A stretch of 64,000 nucleotides of DNA from an uncultured Mailhella sp. (GCA_944322635.1 CALUPL010000036.1:40801-104800); one strand, 5' to 3'. Numbered from the stretch's first letter, positions 8,435 to 17,665 are shown. Made by a program: numbers and translations. The notes: generated from the sequence alone by a model not told the origin.

Positions 8435-9085
8435 TCAGGCGCAACGGCCTCCGGCAGAACGCCACGACCGGCAGATATGCAGAAAAAACTCGTGGAACCT
8501 TTTGTCGGATGTAAGCTCGGGGTGAAACGACGTGGCAAGAATGCCGTTCTGCCGCACTGCCACGGGACTCAGGCCGAGCGGCCCTTCCACGCGGGAAAGC
8601 ACCTCCACCTCCGGCCCGCACGACACGATGAGCGGCGCACGTATGAACACGGCCTCCACGTCGCCGGCAACACCGCCGACATCAAGTCTGGTTTCAAAGC
8701 TGTCCACCTGCCTGCCGAAGGCATTGCGTCTCACTCTGGCGTCGAGCAGGCCCAGACGCGGCTGATCCAGAGAATCTCCGTCCGGCCCTTCCACCTCGCG
8801 ACACAAAAGTATGAGACCGGCGCAGCTTCCGTAAACGGGCATGCCCGCAAGTCCGCAGGCACGCAGGGGCTCAAGCAGCTTTTCTTCCACAAGCAGTCTG
8901 CCCATGGTGGTGCTCTCCCCTCCGGGCAGCACAAGCCCATCGAAGCTTTCAAGTCCCGCCCATGGAGAATCACCGAGAGGACGACGGATTTCCGTCACCT
9001 TGGCACCGCATTTCTCCAGCATGAGCCTGTGCTCGCGAAACGCCCCCTGAAGCGCAAGAACGCCGATATGAAGAGACTCTACCAT
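8435..9085 (-). CDS. pdxT: Pyridoxal 5'-phosphate synthase glutaminase subunit PdxT
   Basis: Class-I glutaminase that feeds ammonia to PdxS for PLP synthesis. Seen: [27 protein letters not shown] with the catalytic Cys, and SFHPELTSD with the catalytic His and Glu. 216 aa is slightly long for the family. AGGAGAGGGG precedes the ATG. Its start overlaps the pdxS stop by 7 nt, so the two subunits are translationally coupled. Confidence 0.97.
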   Translation of the reverse strand: MVESLHIGVLALQGAFREHRLMLEKCGAKVTEIRRPLGDSPWAGLESFDGLVLPGGESTTMGRLLVEEKLLEPLRACGLAGMPVYGSCAGLILLCREVEGPDGDSLDQPRLGLLDARVRRNAFGRQVDSFETRLDVGGVAGDVEAVFIRAPLIVSCGPEVEVLSRVEGPLGLSPVAVRQNGILATSFHPELTSDKRFHEFFLHICRSWRSAGGRCA

Positions 9086-9960
9086 CCCCTCTCCTGCATG
9101 CGCTGTTCCGGGGCGATGGTGGAAATTTCAAGACCAGGCATGGCTTCGCCGAGTCCTTCCGACACTTCCGCCAGTACGGCCGCATCATTATAATTGGTGG
9201 TGGCCTTTACAATGGCCCTGGCAAAACGCTCCGGATCCGACGACTTGAAAATGCCGGAACCCACGAAAATACCGTCACAGCCGAGCTGCATCATGAGAGC
9301 GGCATCGGCCGGAGTTGAAATGCCGCCCGCCGCAAAGTTCACCACAGGCAATCCCCCTTTTTCGCGCACCACGTGCAGCAGTTCAAGAGGAGCCCCCAGT
9401 TCCTTGGCATAGCCCGCCACTTCCTCTTCCGGCAGAGAAAGCAGATGCCGCAGTTCTCCCATGACGACACGAATATGCCTTACGGCCTCTATCACATTGC
9501 CGGTTCCAGGTTCGCCCTTGGTACGTATCATGGCCGCGCCTTCGGCAATGCGTCGCAGAGCCTCTCCGAGATTGCGGGCTCCGCAGACAAAAGGCACCTT
9601 GAAATCATGCTTGTTCAAATGATAGCGGTCATCCGCGGGCGTAAGTACCTCGCTCTCGTCGATATAGTCCACGCCAAGCTGCTCCAGTATTCTGGCCTCG
9701 GCCATATGCCCGATGCGCACCTTGGCCATGACGGGAATGCTTACCGCCTTCATGATGCTCTTGACGACGGCAGGATCCGCCATGCGGGCCACGCCCCCAG
9801 CCTTGCGGATATCCGCCGGAACACGCTCAAGAGCCATCACGGCGCAGGCTCCGGCCCGCTCGGCAATAACGGCCTGTTCCGGTGTGGTCACGTCCATGAT
9901 GACGCCGCCTTTCAACATTTCCGCAAGTCCGGTCTTCAGCCGAATCGTTCCTTTCTCCAT
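9079..9960 (-). CDS. pdxS: Pyridoxal 5'-phosphate synthase lyase subunit PdxS
   Basis: Builds PLP from ribose 5-phosphate, glyceraldehyde 3-phosphate and ammonia. Near-invariant family blocks are visible: [58 protein letters not shown] and FVGSGIFKS. 293 aa is normal. ATG at 9960 follows AAGGAG. It is divergent from the MocR-type regulator at 10166, with a 205-bp control region between. Confidence 0.97.
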   Translation of the reverse strand: MEKGTIRLKTGLAEMLKGGVIMDVTTPEQAVIAERAGACAVMALERVPADIRKAGGVARMADPAVVKSIMKAVSIPVMAKVRIGHMAEARILEQLGVDYIDESEVLTPADDRYHLNKHDFKVPFVCGARNLGEALRRIAEGAAMIRTKGEPGTGNVIEAVRHIRVVMGELRHLLSLPEEEVAGYAKELGAPLELLHVVREKGGLPVVNFAAGGISTPADAALMMQLGCDGIFVGSGIFKSSDPERFARAIVKATTNYNDAAVLAEVSEGLGEAMPGLEISTIAPEQRMQERGW

Positions 9961-10081
9961 GATGCATTCTCCTTTTTGCCGGCAATGAGCGGGGCTGCGC
10001 ACAATGCGCCTCCCGGCCTGCCGATACCCTGCGGAACTACGCCGTTTGCTTGCCGTTTTCCAGAAAATGCGGCAATATGGA

Positions 10082-10097
10082 GACAATTAATATTGTC
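10082..10097. promoter_or_regulatory. Palindrome in the pdxS/pdxR intergenic region
   Basis: GACAAT (10082-10087), TAAT, ATTGTC (10092-10097): perfect 6-bp half sites with a 4-nt spacer, between divergent pdxS and the MocR-type gene. A natural candidate for the regulator's operator, although PdxR proteins often use direct repeats. Confidence 0.45.
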
Positions 10098-10165
10098 ATG
10101 CATACAAAGACACATTGCGTTATTTCAATGCGTTTTCCCATGAAACGAGCACTTCGGAGAATCCC

Positions 10166-11644
10166 ATGCCAACAAGTGATGAACGGCTGAACAGACTGCG
10201 TCAACTTTATGAAAGCTCCGACGCCCCATGTCGCTATCAGAAAGTGGCGGCTGCCCTTGAAGAAGGCATACGCCAGGGGACCTTTCTGCCCGGAGACGCG
10301 CTGCCCACACAGCGCGCTCTTGCATCCCTGCTCGGCATTACCACGGGAACGGCCACGCACGGCTATGCCGAAGCAGCCAAGCGTGGACTGGTCACCGGAG
10401 TAACGGGCCGAGGCAGCTTTGTGTCCTCCTCAGGATCGGATGTGGACGTCATGCCGCCGCCTGCTCCTCTTCCTCCATCCACGGCATGGCCCGACAAAGG
10501 GGATGAAGAGACAGCTCCTCCCCGTGAAATCGACGACAACTTCTGCCGGAATCTCGGCTTCATAGCTCCCTTTGAAAGTCTGAACCCCTCGCTGCACGAT
10601 GCGCTTGAGCGGATGCTGAAAAGAATGGATGCCGGAACCATGGCGGAGCTTCAGAGTTACCACAGACCGGCCGGCATGGAGCGGCACCGCGAGGCCGGAG
10701 CCCTGTGGGCTGGGCGTTACGGCGTACATGTGTCCGGTCGGGATCTGCTAATCTGCGCAGGCTCCCAGCACGCGCTCATGACTCTGCTCACTACGCTCTG
10801 CACCCCCGGCGACCGTCTTGCCGTGGAAACGCTGAGCTATCCGCTGCTCCGCCAGCTTTCCTGGCGTCTGCGTCTGCCGCTTGCGCCCATACGAACCGAT
10901 GCCTGCGGCATGCTGCCGGATGCATTGGAAAACGTCTGCCGAAACGGGGGCGTGAAGGCCGTGTACCTCATGCCCTCCTGCCGCAATCCCACGCTTACGC
11001 GCATACCGGAGGCCAGAAGAAGGGAACTTGTGGAAGTATGCCGACGACACGATATCATCATCATAGAAGACGACGTATATGCTCTTGCTCTGAACGCACA
11101 GACGACTCCCCCTCTGGCCGAGCTTGCCCCGGAAAGAACTTGTTTTATTGCCGCCACAAGCGAAATTCTCGGGGGCGGTCTGAGAGTAGCCTACCTTTGT
11201 CCGCCGCAGCATATGCTGGAAGAACTGGAACGCACCGTGTCCTACACCATTTCCATGGTGCCTCCGCTCATGGCCGAGCTTGCCGCCCAGTGGATAACGG
11301 ACGGAACGGCCGACAGAACCCTTGCCGCCAAGCGCCGGGAAGCCGCAGTACGCAACGCTCTGGCGCGGGACATTCTGGACGGATGCCCTCTCATGTCCCG
11401 CAGCAGCGGCTTTTTTTGCTGGCTGGGCCTTCCCGACTCCTGGACGGGGCTGAAACTGGCGGCGGAAGCGAGGAAAAGGGGCGTAATAGTGGCCGAAGGC
11501 GAACATTTCCACATGGGACACGGAACAGTGGAAAACGGCGTGCGCCTGGCCCTCGGCGGCGTGCAAAGCCGCGACGACCTGGCCGACGCACTCGGCATCA
11601 TCAAAGACATTCTTGAAACAGGCTCACCGGAAGCGGGGGACTGA
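10166..11644 (+). CDS. pdxR: MocR/PdxR-type regulator (GntR HTH + aminotransferase fold)
   Basis: Residues about 1-80 form a GntR winged helix (YQKVAAALEEGIRQGTFLPG, LPTQRALASLLGITTGTATHGY); the rest is a fold-type I aminotransferase-like domain (NPTLTRIPEARRRELVEVCR, IIIEDDVYALAL). The expected PLP lysine sits in the S-x-x-K region of active enzymes; here that segment reads AATSEILGGGLRVAYL, with no Lys, so PLP might bind non-covalently or the domain may be purely sensory. Divergence from pdxST supports control of PLP synthesis. ATG at 10166 is preceded by GGAGA. A MocR controlling another pathway is the alternative. Confidence 0.8.
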   Translation: MPTSDERLNRLRQLYESSDAPCRYQKVAAALEEGIRQGTFLPGDALPTQRALASLLGITTGTATHGYAEAAKRGLVTGVTGRGSFVSSSGSDVDVMPPPAPLPPSTAWPDKGDEETAPPREIDDNFCRNLGFIAPFESLNPSLHDALERMLKRMDAGTMAELQSYHRPAGMERHREAGALWAGRYGVHVSGRDLLICAGSQHALMTLLTTLCTPGDRLAVETLSYPLLRQLSWRLRLPLAPIRTDACGMLPDALENVCRNGGVKAVYLMPSCRNPTLTRIPEARRRELVEVCRRHDIIIIEDDVYALALNAQTTPPLAELAPERTCFIAATSEILGGGLRVAYLCPPQHMLEELERTVSYTISMVPPLMAELAAQWITDGTADRTLAAKRREAAVRNALARDILDGCPLMSRSSGFFCWLGLPDSWTGLKLAAEARKRGVIVAEGEHFHMGHGTVENGVRLALGGVQSRDDLADALGIIKDILETGSPEAGD

Positions 11645-11745
11645 TCCCTTACTCGTTATGGACGTCACATAGGCACAACGGCAACATTGACGCAGACTCA
11701 TCAGCCGTTATTATGGCTCGTCAACGTCCCAAGGAGAGAGAGGAT

Positions 11746-12543
11746 ATGATAACCGCAATACTTCTTTACTGCTCTCTCGGCGCAGTAGCCGGCCTTCTTG
11801 CCGGTCTTCTCGGCATAGGCGGCGGAGCCGTGGTCGTGCCCATGCTCGTGTTTTCCTTCCAATGGCTGAACATCTCACCGGAAGTGGCCATGCACATGGC
11901 CATCGGCACATCGTTCGGCAGCATCATGTTCACGTCCATTTCCAGCGCCATGGCCCATCATCGGCACGGCGGCGTGGACTGGCATGTCTTCCGCTGCATA
12001 GCTCTCGGCATTCTGATCGGAACCTACGGAGGTTCCTTCGTTGCCGCCCGCATTCCCGCACGCTATCTCCAGATGTTCTTCGTGGTGTTCCTTTATTACG
12101 TGGCCACCAACATGCTCCTGAACAAAAAGCCCAGCGCCAGCCGCACGCTGCCCGGCTTCGCCGGAATGACCGGGGCTGGCGCGGTCATCGGCGCCGTGTC
12201 CAGCCTCGTAGGCATCGGCGGAGGCACGCTTTCCGTCCCCTTCCTTGTCTGGCACAACATGGATATGCGCCGCGCCGTCGGTACCTCCGCAGCCATGGGC
12301 TTTCCCATCGCCTTTGCCGGATGTCTCGGTTTCATAACCAACGGATGGAACAACCCCGAGCTGCCCGCCTACGCCTTCGGCTACCTCTATCTCCCCGCGC
12401 TTGTCGGCATTGTGGCCGTAAGCATGCTCACGGCCCCCATAGGAGCGGGCATAGCTCACAAGCTCCCCGTGCCCAAGCTTAAAAAATTCTTTGCCTGCTT
12501 CCTTTACGTCATAGCCACCAAAATGCTGCTCGACGTACTTTAG
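11746..12543 (+). CDS. TSUP-family permease (TauE/SafE)
   Basis: Membrane transporter made of two internal repeats, each opening with the family's glycine-rich motif: LLAGLLGIGGGAVVVPML near residue 15 and GAVSSLVGIGGGTLSVPFL near residue 150. About eight hydrophobic segments. Family members export sulfite, sulfoacetate or other organosulfur anions, plausible in a sulfite-reducing lineage, but substrate is not readable. ATG at 11746 lies behind GGAGAGAGAGGAT. Monocistronic, closed by the terminator at 12559-12590. Confidence 0.88.
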   Translation: MITAILLYCSLGAVAGLLAGLLGIGGGAVVVPMLVFSFQWLNISPEVAMHMAIGTSFGSIMFTSISSAMAHHRHGGVDWHVFRCIALGILIGTYGGSFVAARIPARYLQMFFVVFLYYVATNMLLNKKPSASRTLPGFAGMTGAGAVIGAVSSLVGIGGGTLSVPFLVWHNMDMRRAVGTSAAMGFPIAFAGCLGFITNGWNNPELPAYAFGYLYLPALVGIVAVSMLTAPIGAGIAHKLPVPKLKKFFACFLYVIATKMLLDVL

Positions 12544-12558
12544 AAAATAGCCCGCACC

Positions 12559-12590
12559 AAAAGACGGAGGCCCGGCCTCCGTCTTTTTTT
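12559..12590 (+). terminator. Terminator of TSUP permease gene
   Basis: AAGACGGAGG (12561-12570) / CCTCCGTCTT (12576-12585) followed by a T7 run. Confidence 0.9.
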
Positions 12591-12903
12591 ATTCTCCGCC
12601 CATCAGCCCCGAAGAGAACAAAACATATCATGCGGCCAGATCCCTCCATTTTCTCCTGTCGAAAGCCGAAGTGCGTTTTCCAAACAACATGCGTCACTGC
12701 CAGGCGATATTTTCTGCCGCAACATACCGAAAGGGGAACCGGCCAGCCGACCGATTCCCCTTCTTCATAGCCGAAAAAAGCTCTCTTCAATGCTTCGAAA
12801 ACGTCCTTTCCGCGCTTTTCCGCAGCTTCCGACAGAAAATTCTTCCTGTTCACAGCTCCGGCGCCTGCGCAGCGTTTCCGAAACTCTCATGTTTCTCTCT
12901 CAT
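12591..12903. other. Gene-free interval with a hairpin downstream of flavodoxin
   Basis: No gene seen. An inverted repeat AAGGGGAA (12731-12738) / TTCCCCTT (12755-12762), with further CGG/CCG pairing inside, lies 140 nt beyond the flavodoxin stop and could close that minus-strand transcript, though the T-run is short. Confidence 0.5.
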
Positions 12904-13353
12904 TCAGGCCTGGAAAGCGGCAATGATGCGATCGCACCAGTCGTCCACATCGTCCCGATTTCCAGAATAATCTCCATCCACCTTGAGTCCTTCTTCCACG
13001 ACAACGGCTCCAAGTCCGGCAAGCCTGTTTTCGATCACGTCCACGGCACCGCAGAAATGCTCGAAGCTGCTGTCACCGCTGGCAAAACAGGCGACCTTCT
13101 TGCCGCTTACACCTATGGCGTCGAAATCTTCGAACAGGGTATTGAAGTCATCCTGCATTTCCACCTCATCGGTGCCCCAGGCGGAACAGCCGAACAACGC
13201 GGCGTCATACCCGTTGCACAGCCCTTCGGCGGAGGCATCGGCGGCGTTCAGCACCGTCACGTCGAAACCTGCGTTGCCCATTCTCTCGCCGAGAGCTTCT
13301 GCGATTCCTGCCGTATTGCCCGTTGTAGAACCGTACACAATGAGAACCTTCAT
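12904..13353 (-). CDS. fld: Flavodoxin (Desulfovibrio type)
   Basis: Low-potential FMN electron carrier. The phosphate loop reads YGSTTGNT, the 60s loop CSAWGTDEVEMQDDF carries the Trp that stacks on FMN, and the 90s loop is ASGDSSFEHFCGAVD. In D. vulgaris flavodoxin the corresponding stacking residue is Tyr98; here it is Phe (residue 97), and the neighbouring Cys93 and Tyr100 positions are Ser and His. 149 aa is normal. ATG at 13353 has GGAG 7 nt upstream. The nearest strong minus-strand promoter is Fur-box-like and lies about 900 nt upstream (14248-14276), with a structured RNA region between. Confidence 0.95.
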   Translation of the reverse strand: MKVLIVYGSTTGNTAGIAEALGERMGNAGFDVTVLNAADASAEGLCNGYDAALFGCSAWGTDEVEMQDDFNTLFEDFDAIGVSGKKVACFASGDSSFEHFCGAVDVIENRLAGLGAVVVEEGLKVDGDYSGNRDDVDDWCDRIIAAFQA

Positions 13354-13468
13354 GTTTTTTCTCCGGTAAACTCCTTCGGAAGCAAAGGCGCAGGGCAGCA
13401 GCCCGACACCGACCCCGTGCCGATGACGGACGGCCTCCGCCTCCGAAGGAAATGAGAGTCCGATTTTT

Positions 13469-13503
13469 GCACGGCGGAGCATTGCCGCCTTTCTCCGCCG
13501 TGC
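13469..13503 (-). repeat. 11-bp perfect hairpin upstream of flavodoxin
   Basis: GCACGGCGGAG (13469-13479) / CTCCGCCGTGC (13493-13503). On the minus strand it is followed by AAAAATC, like the repeated hairpins further upstream that are followed by AAAATTT, so it may be a fourth, diverged member of that series. Confidence 0.6.
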
Positions 13504-13552
13504 ACGACCAGGAGTACTCACCCCGCCCGACGCGGGATGAATGCAGGACAAA

Positions 13553-14241
13553 AATCTGGCCGGACCCCTGCTGTGAGTCAGAAGCCCGGCTGAGGGGGGA
13601 GGAGACTGGAACCTTGCGATTCCAGAGCAAATTTTGCCGGCATGTCATGGCGTGCATACCGGCAATGCGGAGGAGAGCTTTCCGGAATTACCTGTTTCTT
13701 CCGAAAAGCATGGCGAATGTAGGAATGAGCCGTCCCGGCCCATTCTCCTGCCGCAAGGCAGAGAAATTTTGCCGGAACACCCAGACACGTGTTCCGGCGT
13801 AAACGCCGCCTCGGAGTTTACGGCGTTCCGTATGGAGGCATGATCGACCTTGTGGTCATGCATGCGTGTTATGGCATTACTTGTTCCGATGCTTCCTCGG
13901 GCCGTCCCCCACCATGGGGAACGGCCCTCGCCGCACCAGGAGACTGAGGCTGACACCTCAGCACGGAACGCGACCCGGTCGCGCTCCAACATGACGCAGA
14001 CACAACGTGCTGCATAAATTTTGCCGTCTGACGCCTCCGGCATGAAGCCGGGTCAAGCCATCGTCAGACGGCGTAGGGGGGGGGAGGTCAAAAAACGTCC
14101 CAAACCGGTCGTTGCGAACTCTGTTCATTTTTCAAGGAGCCGTCGCGGTGAAAAGCCTTTAAACAGCAATCTGAAATCGGCCGGACCCGCCGCGACTTCG
14201 AAAGACGCCCTTCCATTATCCAAATCGCTCGTCCTTCGTTG
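13553..14241 (-). ncRNA. Candidate structured RNA (or long leader) with three repeated hairpin modules
   Basis: No credible protein gene. On the minus strand the 11-mer CGGCAAAATTT occurs three times (near 14016-14026, 13767-13777 and 13629-13639). In every case its CGGC is the 3' arm of a hairpin whose stem differs in sequence but stays paired: TTGCCGG/CCGGCAA, GCCGGAACA/TGTTCCGGC and GCCGTCTGACG/CGTCAGACGGC. A second small hairpin follows each AAAATTT. Further strong stems lie between, such as GGGCCGT...ACGGCCC (about 13897-13925). A stem ending in CCGGCC AGATTTTT near 13553 could terminate it. Direction is inferred from the promoter at 14248-14276. Confidence 0.4.
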
Positions 14242-14247
14242 ATTCAG

Positions 14248-14276
14248 AAACTAATGAAAACGAATTTCATTGTCAA
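14248..14276 (-). promoter_or_regulatory. Sigma70-like promoter with embedded Fur box
   Basis: Minus strand: -35 TTGACA (14276-14271), exactly 17 nt, -10 TAGTTT (14253-14248). The spacer is filled by ATGAAAACGAATTTCAT, which matches 15 of 17 positions of the WTGAAAATNATTTTCAW Fur consensus reported for Desulfovibrio relatives. Repression by Fur-iron would block RNA polymerase. The transcript would start near 14241 and run toward flavodoxin. Confidence 0.6.
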
Positions 14277-14304
14277 CTTAATTTCTTCAAAAAACATTTT
14301 CTTC

Positions 14305-14340
14305 TGAAAAATATTCTCAGAATATGATTATCATTTTGAT
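14305..14340. promoter_or_regulatory. Additional Fur-box-like sites
   Basis: TGAAAAATATTCTCA (14305-14319) matches 13 of 15 core Fur positions, and GATTATCATTTT (from 14325) resembles a further half-overlapping site. Both are upstream of the promoter at 14248-14276, as expected for cooperative Fur binding. Confidence 0.4.
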
Positions 14341-14565
14341 TTTCTTTATTTTTTATAAAACTTTTCAGTTTTTCCGTACTCTGTCGAATCACACACCATC
14401 TCCCGGCAGAACTCAGAACCGGCAAAAAACTGTCTCGCCGGAAGAGAATTCCGACAGGCAGGCATATCGTTGCCGACAGGCCTGCCTCCTTCATGACTTC
14501 CGCTTTCACATTTACGGCTCGACAAGACGCCTCATCCGGCGAGGAAAACGAAACATCAAACGCGA

Positions 14566-16023
14566 CTAAATTTCACTTTCCGGAATTCCGCAGGCCCGGG
14601 CTACCCCGACGCCGTAAGCAGGATCGGCCTTGAAGCAATGGCGTATATGCCGCAGCTTAATTTCTCTCGGAGCATCACCAAGCGCTCGGGCCGTATTGCC
14701 GAAGAGCTCCTCCTGCTGCTTCGGAGTCATCAGTCGGAAAAGCTTGCCGGGCTGCTCGAAATAGTCCGCATCGTCGCAGGGATAATCCCAGCGGGCGGCA
14801 TCGCCGCATATTTTCAGGGGAGGTTCCGCAAATTCCGGCTGCTCCTTCCAGGCTCCCAGGCTGTTGGGCTCGTAACTCGCATAGCTGCCGTAGTTTCCAT
14901 CCACACGCATGGCGCCGTCCCTGTGGAAACTGTGATAGGGACAGCGAGGTCTGTTCACCGGGATCATGTTGTGGTTGACTCCGAGGCGATAACGCTGAGC
15001 GTCGCCGTAGGAGAACAGACGCCCCTGAAGCATCTTGTCGGGAGAAACACCGATACCGGGTACCAGATTGGCGGGATTGAAGGCCGACTGTTCCACCTCG
15101 GCAAAATAATTCTCCGGGTTGCGATTCAGTTCCAGAACGCCTACCTCGATCAGGGGATAATCCTTGTGATACCAGACCTTGGTAAGATCGAAGGGATGGT
15201 ACGGAAGCTTTTCGGCATCCTCCTCCGGCATGACCTGAAAGTACAGAGTCCAGCGAGGGAAATCCCCCTTCTCAATGTGTTCATACAGATCGCGCTGATG
15301 GCTGTCTCTGTCGCGACCTATGAGTTCCTGCGCTTCGGCATCCGTAAGATTCCGGATGCCCTGCTGAGTCCTGAAGTGGAACTTGACCCAGAACCGCCGG
15401 TTTTCCGCATTGATGAGACTGTAGGTATGACTTCCGAAGCCGTGCATGTGGCGATACGAGGCCGGAATGCCGCGATCGCTCATGACCACGGTGATCTGAT
15501 GAAGAGCCTCGGGCAGAAGCGTCCAGAAATCCCAGTTGTCCGCAGCACTGTGCATGTTGGTGCGGGGATTGCGCTTCACCACATGATTCAGGTCCGGGAA
15601 TTTGAGCGGATCACGAAGGAAAAACACGGGCGTATTGTTGCCCACCATGTCCCAGTTTCCCTGATCCGTATAAAACTTGACGGCAAAGCCACGAATATCT
15701 CTTTCGGCATCCGCCGCACCGCGCTCGCCGGCCACGGTGGAAAAACGGACGAACACTTCCGTTTTCTTGCCGATTTCTGCAAAAAGCGAGGCCTTCGTGT
15801 ACCTTGTAACATCGTGCGTTACCGTGAACGTTCCGTACGCACCGGACCCCTTGGCGTGCATGCGCCTTTCCGGAATGACTTCACGGTCGAAATGTGCCAG
15901 CTTCTCCTGAAACCAGACATCCTGCATCAGCATGGGACCACGGGGACCGGCAGTCAGAACGTGATTGTTGTCGGCCACGGGCGCACCGGTGCCGGTCGTC
16001 AGAAAGTCGCTTTTATCAGCCAT
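14566..16023 (-). CDS. katA: Monofunctional heme catalase
   Basis: Disproportionates hydrogen peroxide. Visible active-site blocks: [20 protein letters not shown] with the catalytic His, [38 protein letters not shown] with the catalytic Asn, and [17 protein letters not shown] with the proximal heme Tyr. At 485 aa it is a small-subunit (clade 3) catalase. ATG at 16023 lies behind GGAG. A 27-bp palindromic operator candidate sits 96-122 nt upstream. In an anaerobic sulfate-reducer-like lineage it serves oxygen defence. Confidence 0.96.
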   Translation of the reverse strand: MADKSDFLTTGTGAPVADNNHVLTAGPRGPMLMQDVWFQEKLAHFDREVIPERRMHAKGSGAYGTFTVTHDVTRYTKASLFAEIGKKTEVFVRFSTVAGERGAADAERDIRGFAVKFYTDQGNWDMVGNNTPVFFLRDPLKFPDLNHVVKRNPRTNMHSAADNWDFWTLLPEALHQITVVMSDRGIPASYRHMHGFGSHTYSLINAENRRFWVKFHFRTQQGIRNLTDAEAQELIGRDRDSHQRDLYEHIEKGDFPRWTLYFQVMPEEDAEKLPYHPFDLTKVWYHKDYPLIEVGVLELNRNPENYFAEVEQSAFNPANLVPGIGVSPDKMLQGRLFSYGDAQRYRLGVNHNMIPVNRPRCPYHSFHRDGAMRVDGNYGSYASYEPNSLGAWKEQPEFAEPPLKICGDAARWDYPCDDADYFEQPGKLFRLMTPKQQEELFGNTARALGDAPREIKLRHIRHCFKADPAYGVGVARACGIPESEI

Positions 16024-16118
16024 CTGCTTTCTCCTCTGGTTCGCGCACCCGAAGGTGCGGTTGAAAGCATCCCAACGCTGCCCAGTGAGGAAAGCATGAC
16101 ATGGCAGTCCGATTTTGT

Positions 16119-16145
16119 AAATAGTAAAAATTATCATTACTATTT
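16119..16145. promoter_or_regulatory. Candidate Fur/PerR-family operator of katA
   Basis: Perfect 9-bp inverted repeat AAATAGTAA (16119-16127) / TTACTATTT (16137-16145) with a 9-nt spacer AAATTATCA. The centre resembles Fur/PerR boxes (TAATGATAAT on the minus strand). Position upstream of catalase suggests peroxide or iron control. Confidence 0.5.
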
Positions 16146-16448
16146 AAAAACATTCATGTAATTCTGAGGAATGCCCCTTTGATGATACAAAATTGAATCA
16201 ATTTCAAACACCTCACCAGGTTGAACGACATTAAAAATGCCGTTTCCCGTTCCGGACTTTTCAATCGAGGCACACGTCGTGGTTCTTCCGCCTTTTTCTG
16301 CCCTCCCGCACTATTTCTTTCTCTTTCCCACACGGTAAACGCCCATTTCTCTTGCTGCCGACAAACGATGTTTCCTACGCACAAGCGGGTTCAAGGGGCA
16401 TCCGGCACAACCTCCTTTATTTCCGGCTTCCGCCTGCAGAAAGCCAAT

Positions 16449-16483
16449 AAAAAAAGCCCCCGGGCCTTCCGGCTCAGGGGCAA
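16449..16483 (-). terminator. Terminator of rlpA
   Basis: GCCCC...GGGGC stem with inner GCC/GGC pairs (16457-16482), followed on the minus strand by T7 (16456-16450). It lies 65 nt past the rlpA stop; the other bases between katA and rlpA (16146-16448) show no gene. Confidence 0.8.
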
Positions 16484-16547
16484 GCGCTCATCGTATGGCG
16501 GCGTCTCTCACGCGCCGCGGGGCGGTCCGTCTTTCCGGGACGGACGC

Positions 16548-17228
16548 CTACCTTTCGGCCACGGCCTGAACGGCCGGAGCCATGGAGTTTTTCTCCGCAA
16601 GCATGATGCTGGCGCCGGGGTGGGTAGTGGCCACGCGCACCAGCGCATCCTGCGATTCCTGAAAGCTGTCGTACGGTCCAATGGCCATGACGCCGTCGCG
16701 CGTATGCAGCAGAGAAGCGGCGTCATACATTCCCAAGCATATGAGCCGGCGCAGCTGCTGCGCCACGGCATCGGAAGATACCTGCGTTTCCGCCAGCTTG
16801 ACGAAGAAGGCCTGCGACCGCAACAGAGGATATCCCTCACGGTTTCCGACTATTTCGAGGGTCACTCGGGAAACTCCCGCCTCGGAAAGCCCGAGGCTGT
16901 CGGCGGCCGCGTACGACAAATCAATAATTCTGTTTTTGGAATAAGGTCCGCGGTCGTTGATGCGCACAATGACGCTTTTACCGCTGGCCTTGTTTTCCAC
17001 TTTGACCAGTGTGCCGAGGGGAAGCGTGCGATGAGCCGCCGTCATGGCGAACATGTCAAAGGCTTCACCCGTAGCGGTTGACTTTCCGTGATGCCAGGGG
17101 CCATACCACGAGGCCACACCCGACTGGAAAAAGGCATCCTGGCCATAAGCCGACGGCAGAGCCAGAAGCAGGCACAAAAGCCATGCTCCCGCAAATGCCA
17201 TCAGACTTCGGTAGGAAGATGATGTCAT
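16548..17228 (-). CDS. rlpA: RlpA-family septal lytic transglycosylase-like protein
   Basis: Secreted double-psi beta-barrel protein; RlpA of Pseudomonas cleaves glycan strands lacking stem peptides at the septum. Signal peptide at residues 1-30 (SLMAFAGAWLLCLLLALPSAYG), without a lipobox Cys at the cleavage site. The barrel carries GVASWYGPWHHGKSTATGE, TAAHRTLPLGT, VRINDRGPY and RIIDLSYAAA, including the catalytic Asp region. The C-terminal ~80 residues resemble a SPOR-like domain (VKLAETQVSS, AIGPYDSFQESQDALVRV). CGGAG precedes the ATG. Confidence 0.9.
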   Translation of the reverse strand: MTSSSYRSLMAFAGAWLLCLLLALPSAYGQDAFFQSGVASWYGPWHHGKSTATGEAFDMFAMTAAHRTLPLGTLVKVENKASGKSVIVRINDRGPYSKNRIIDLSYAAADSLGLSEAGVSRVTLEIVGNREGYPLLRSQAFFVKLAETQVSSDAVAQQLRRLICLGMYDAASLLHTRDGVMAIGPYDSFQESQDALVRVATTHPGASIMLAEKNSMAPAVQAVAER

Positions 17229-17665
17229 GCAGACTCCGGGTTAAGATGAAGTCACGCGGCCGATCCGTCTGCGATCCTGGCTGCGTGGAGCGGAAATCGC
17301 CCTTTTTTCCTCTGCCCGCCGCGATCACTCCCGGAACGGGGCGCGGCTCCGATGCGCGAAGGCAAGCCGAAAGTCCATCCTGCGGGGGACCTCGGGGAAC
17401 GGAGGAAAACGACGGGAATCAGGCACGCCGGACGGCATCTGCCGATACCCGTACACGTCTCATAGGGGTCCGAATATCTCATCCCGTCGAATTTATGTCA
17501 AGCAGGTCTGCATAACGGGTCGATTTCTTCTGTAACACTATCATATTCCGGGGAATGAGACTGTAATTTTTTTCCTTCCGTCCGCCCCGTTCCGGGCCGG
17601 AAAACTTGCGCCCGTCTGCCCGTCGTACTATTATGGATGACCATTTCACTGCCGCAGGTACCGCC
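17229..17665. other. Gene-free interval upstream of the large membrane protein
   Basis: No gene, clear promoter or strong repeat recognised. Divergent promoters for rlpA (minus) and the 1,037-aa gene (plus) must lie here. GC falls around 17505-17580. Confidence 0.5.

Noticed and set aside
13205..13657. 150-codon minus-strand frame over the flavodoxin leader
   Set aside because: Overlaps the flavodoxin gene in another frame and the repeated hairpins; no ribosome site.
13540..13660. Possible cobalamin-type riboswitch upstream of flavodoxin
   Set aside because: Some AGTCAG/GCCGG elements are present but the conserved core and its order are missing.
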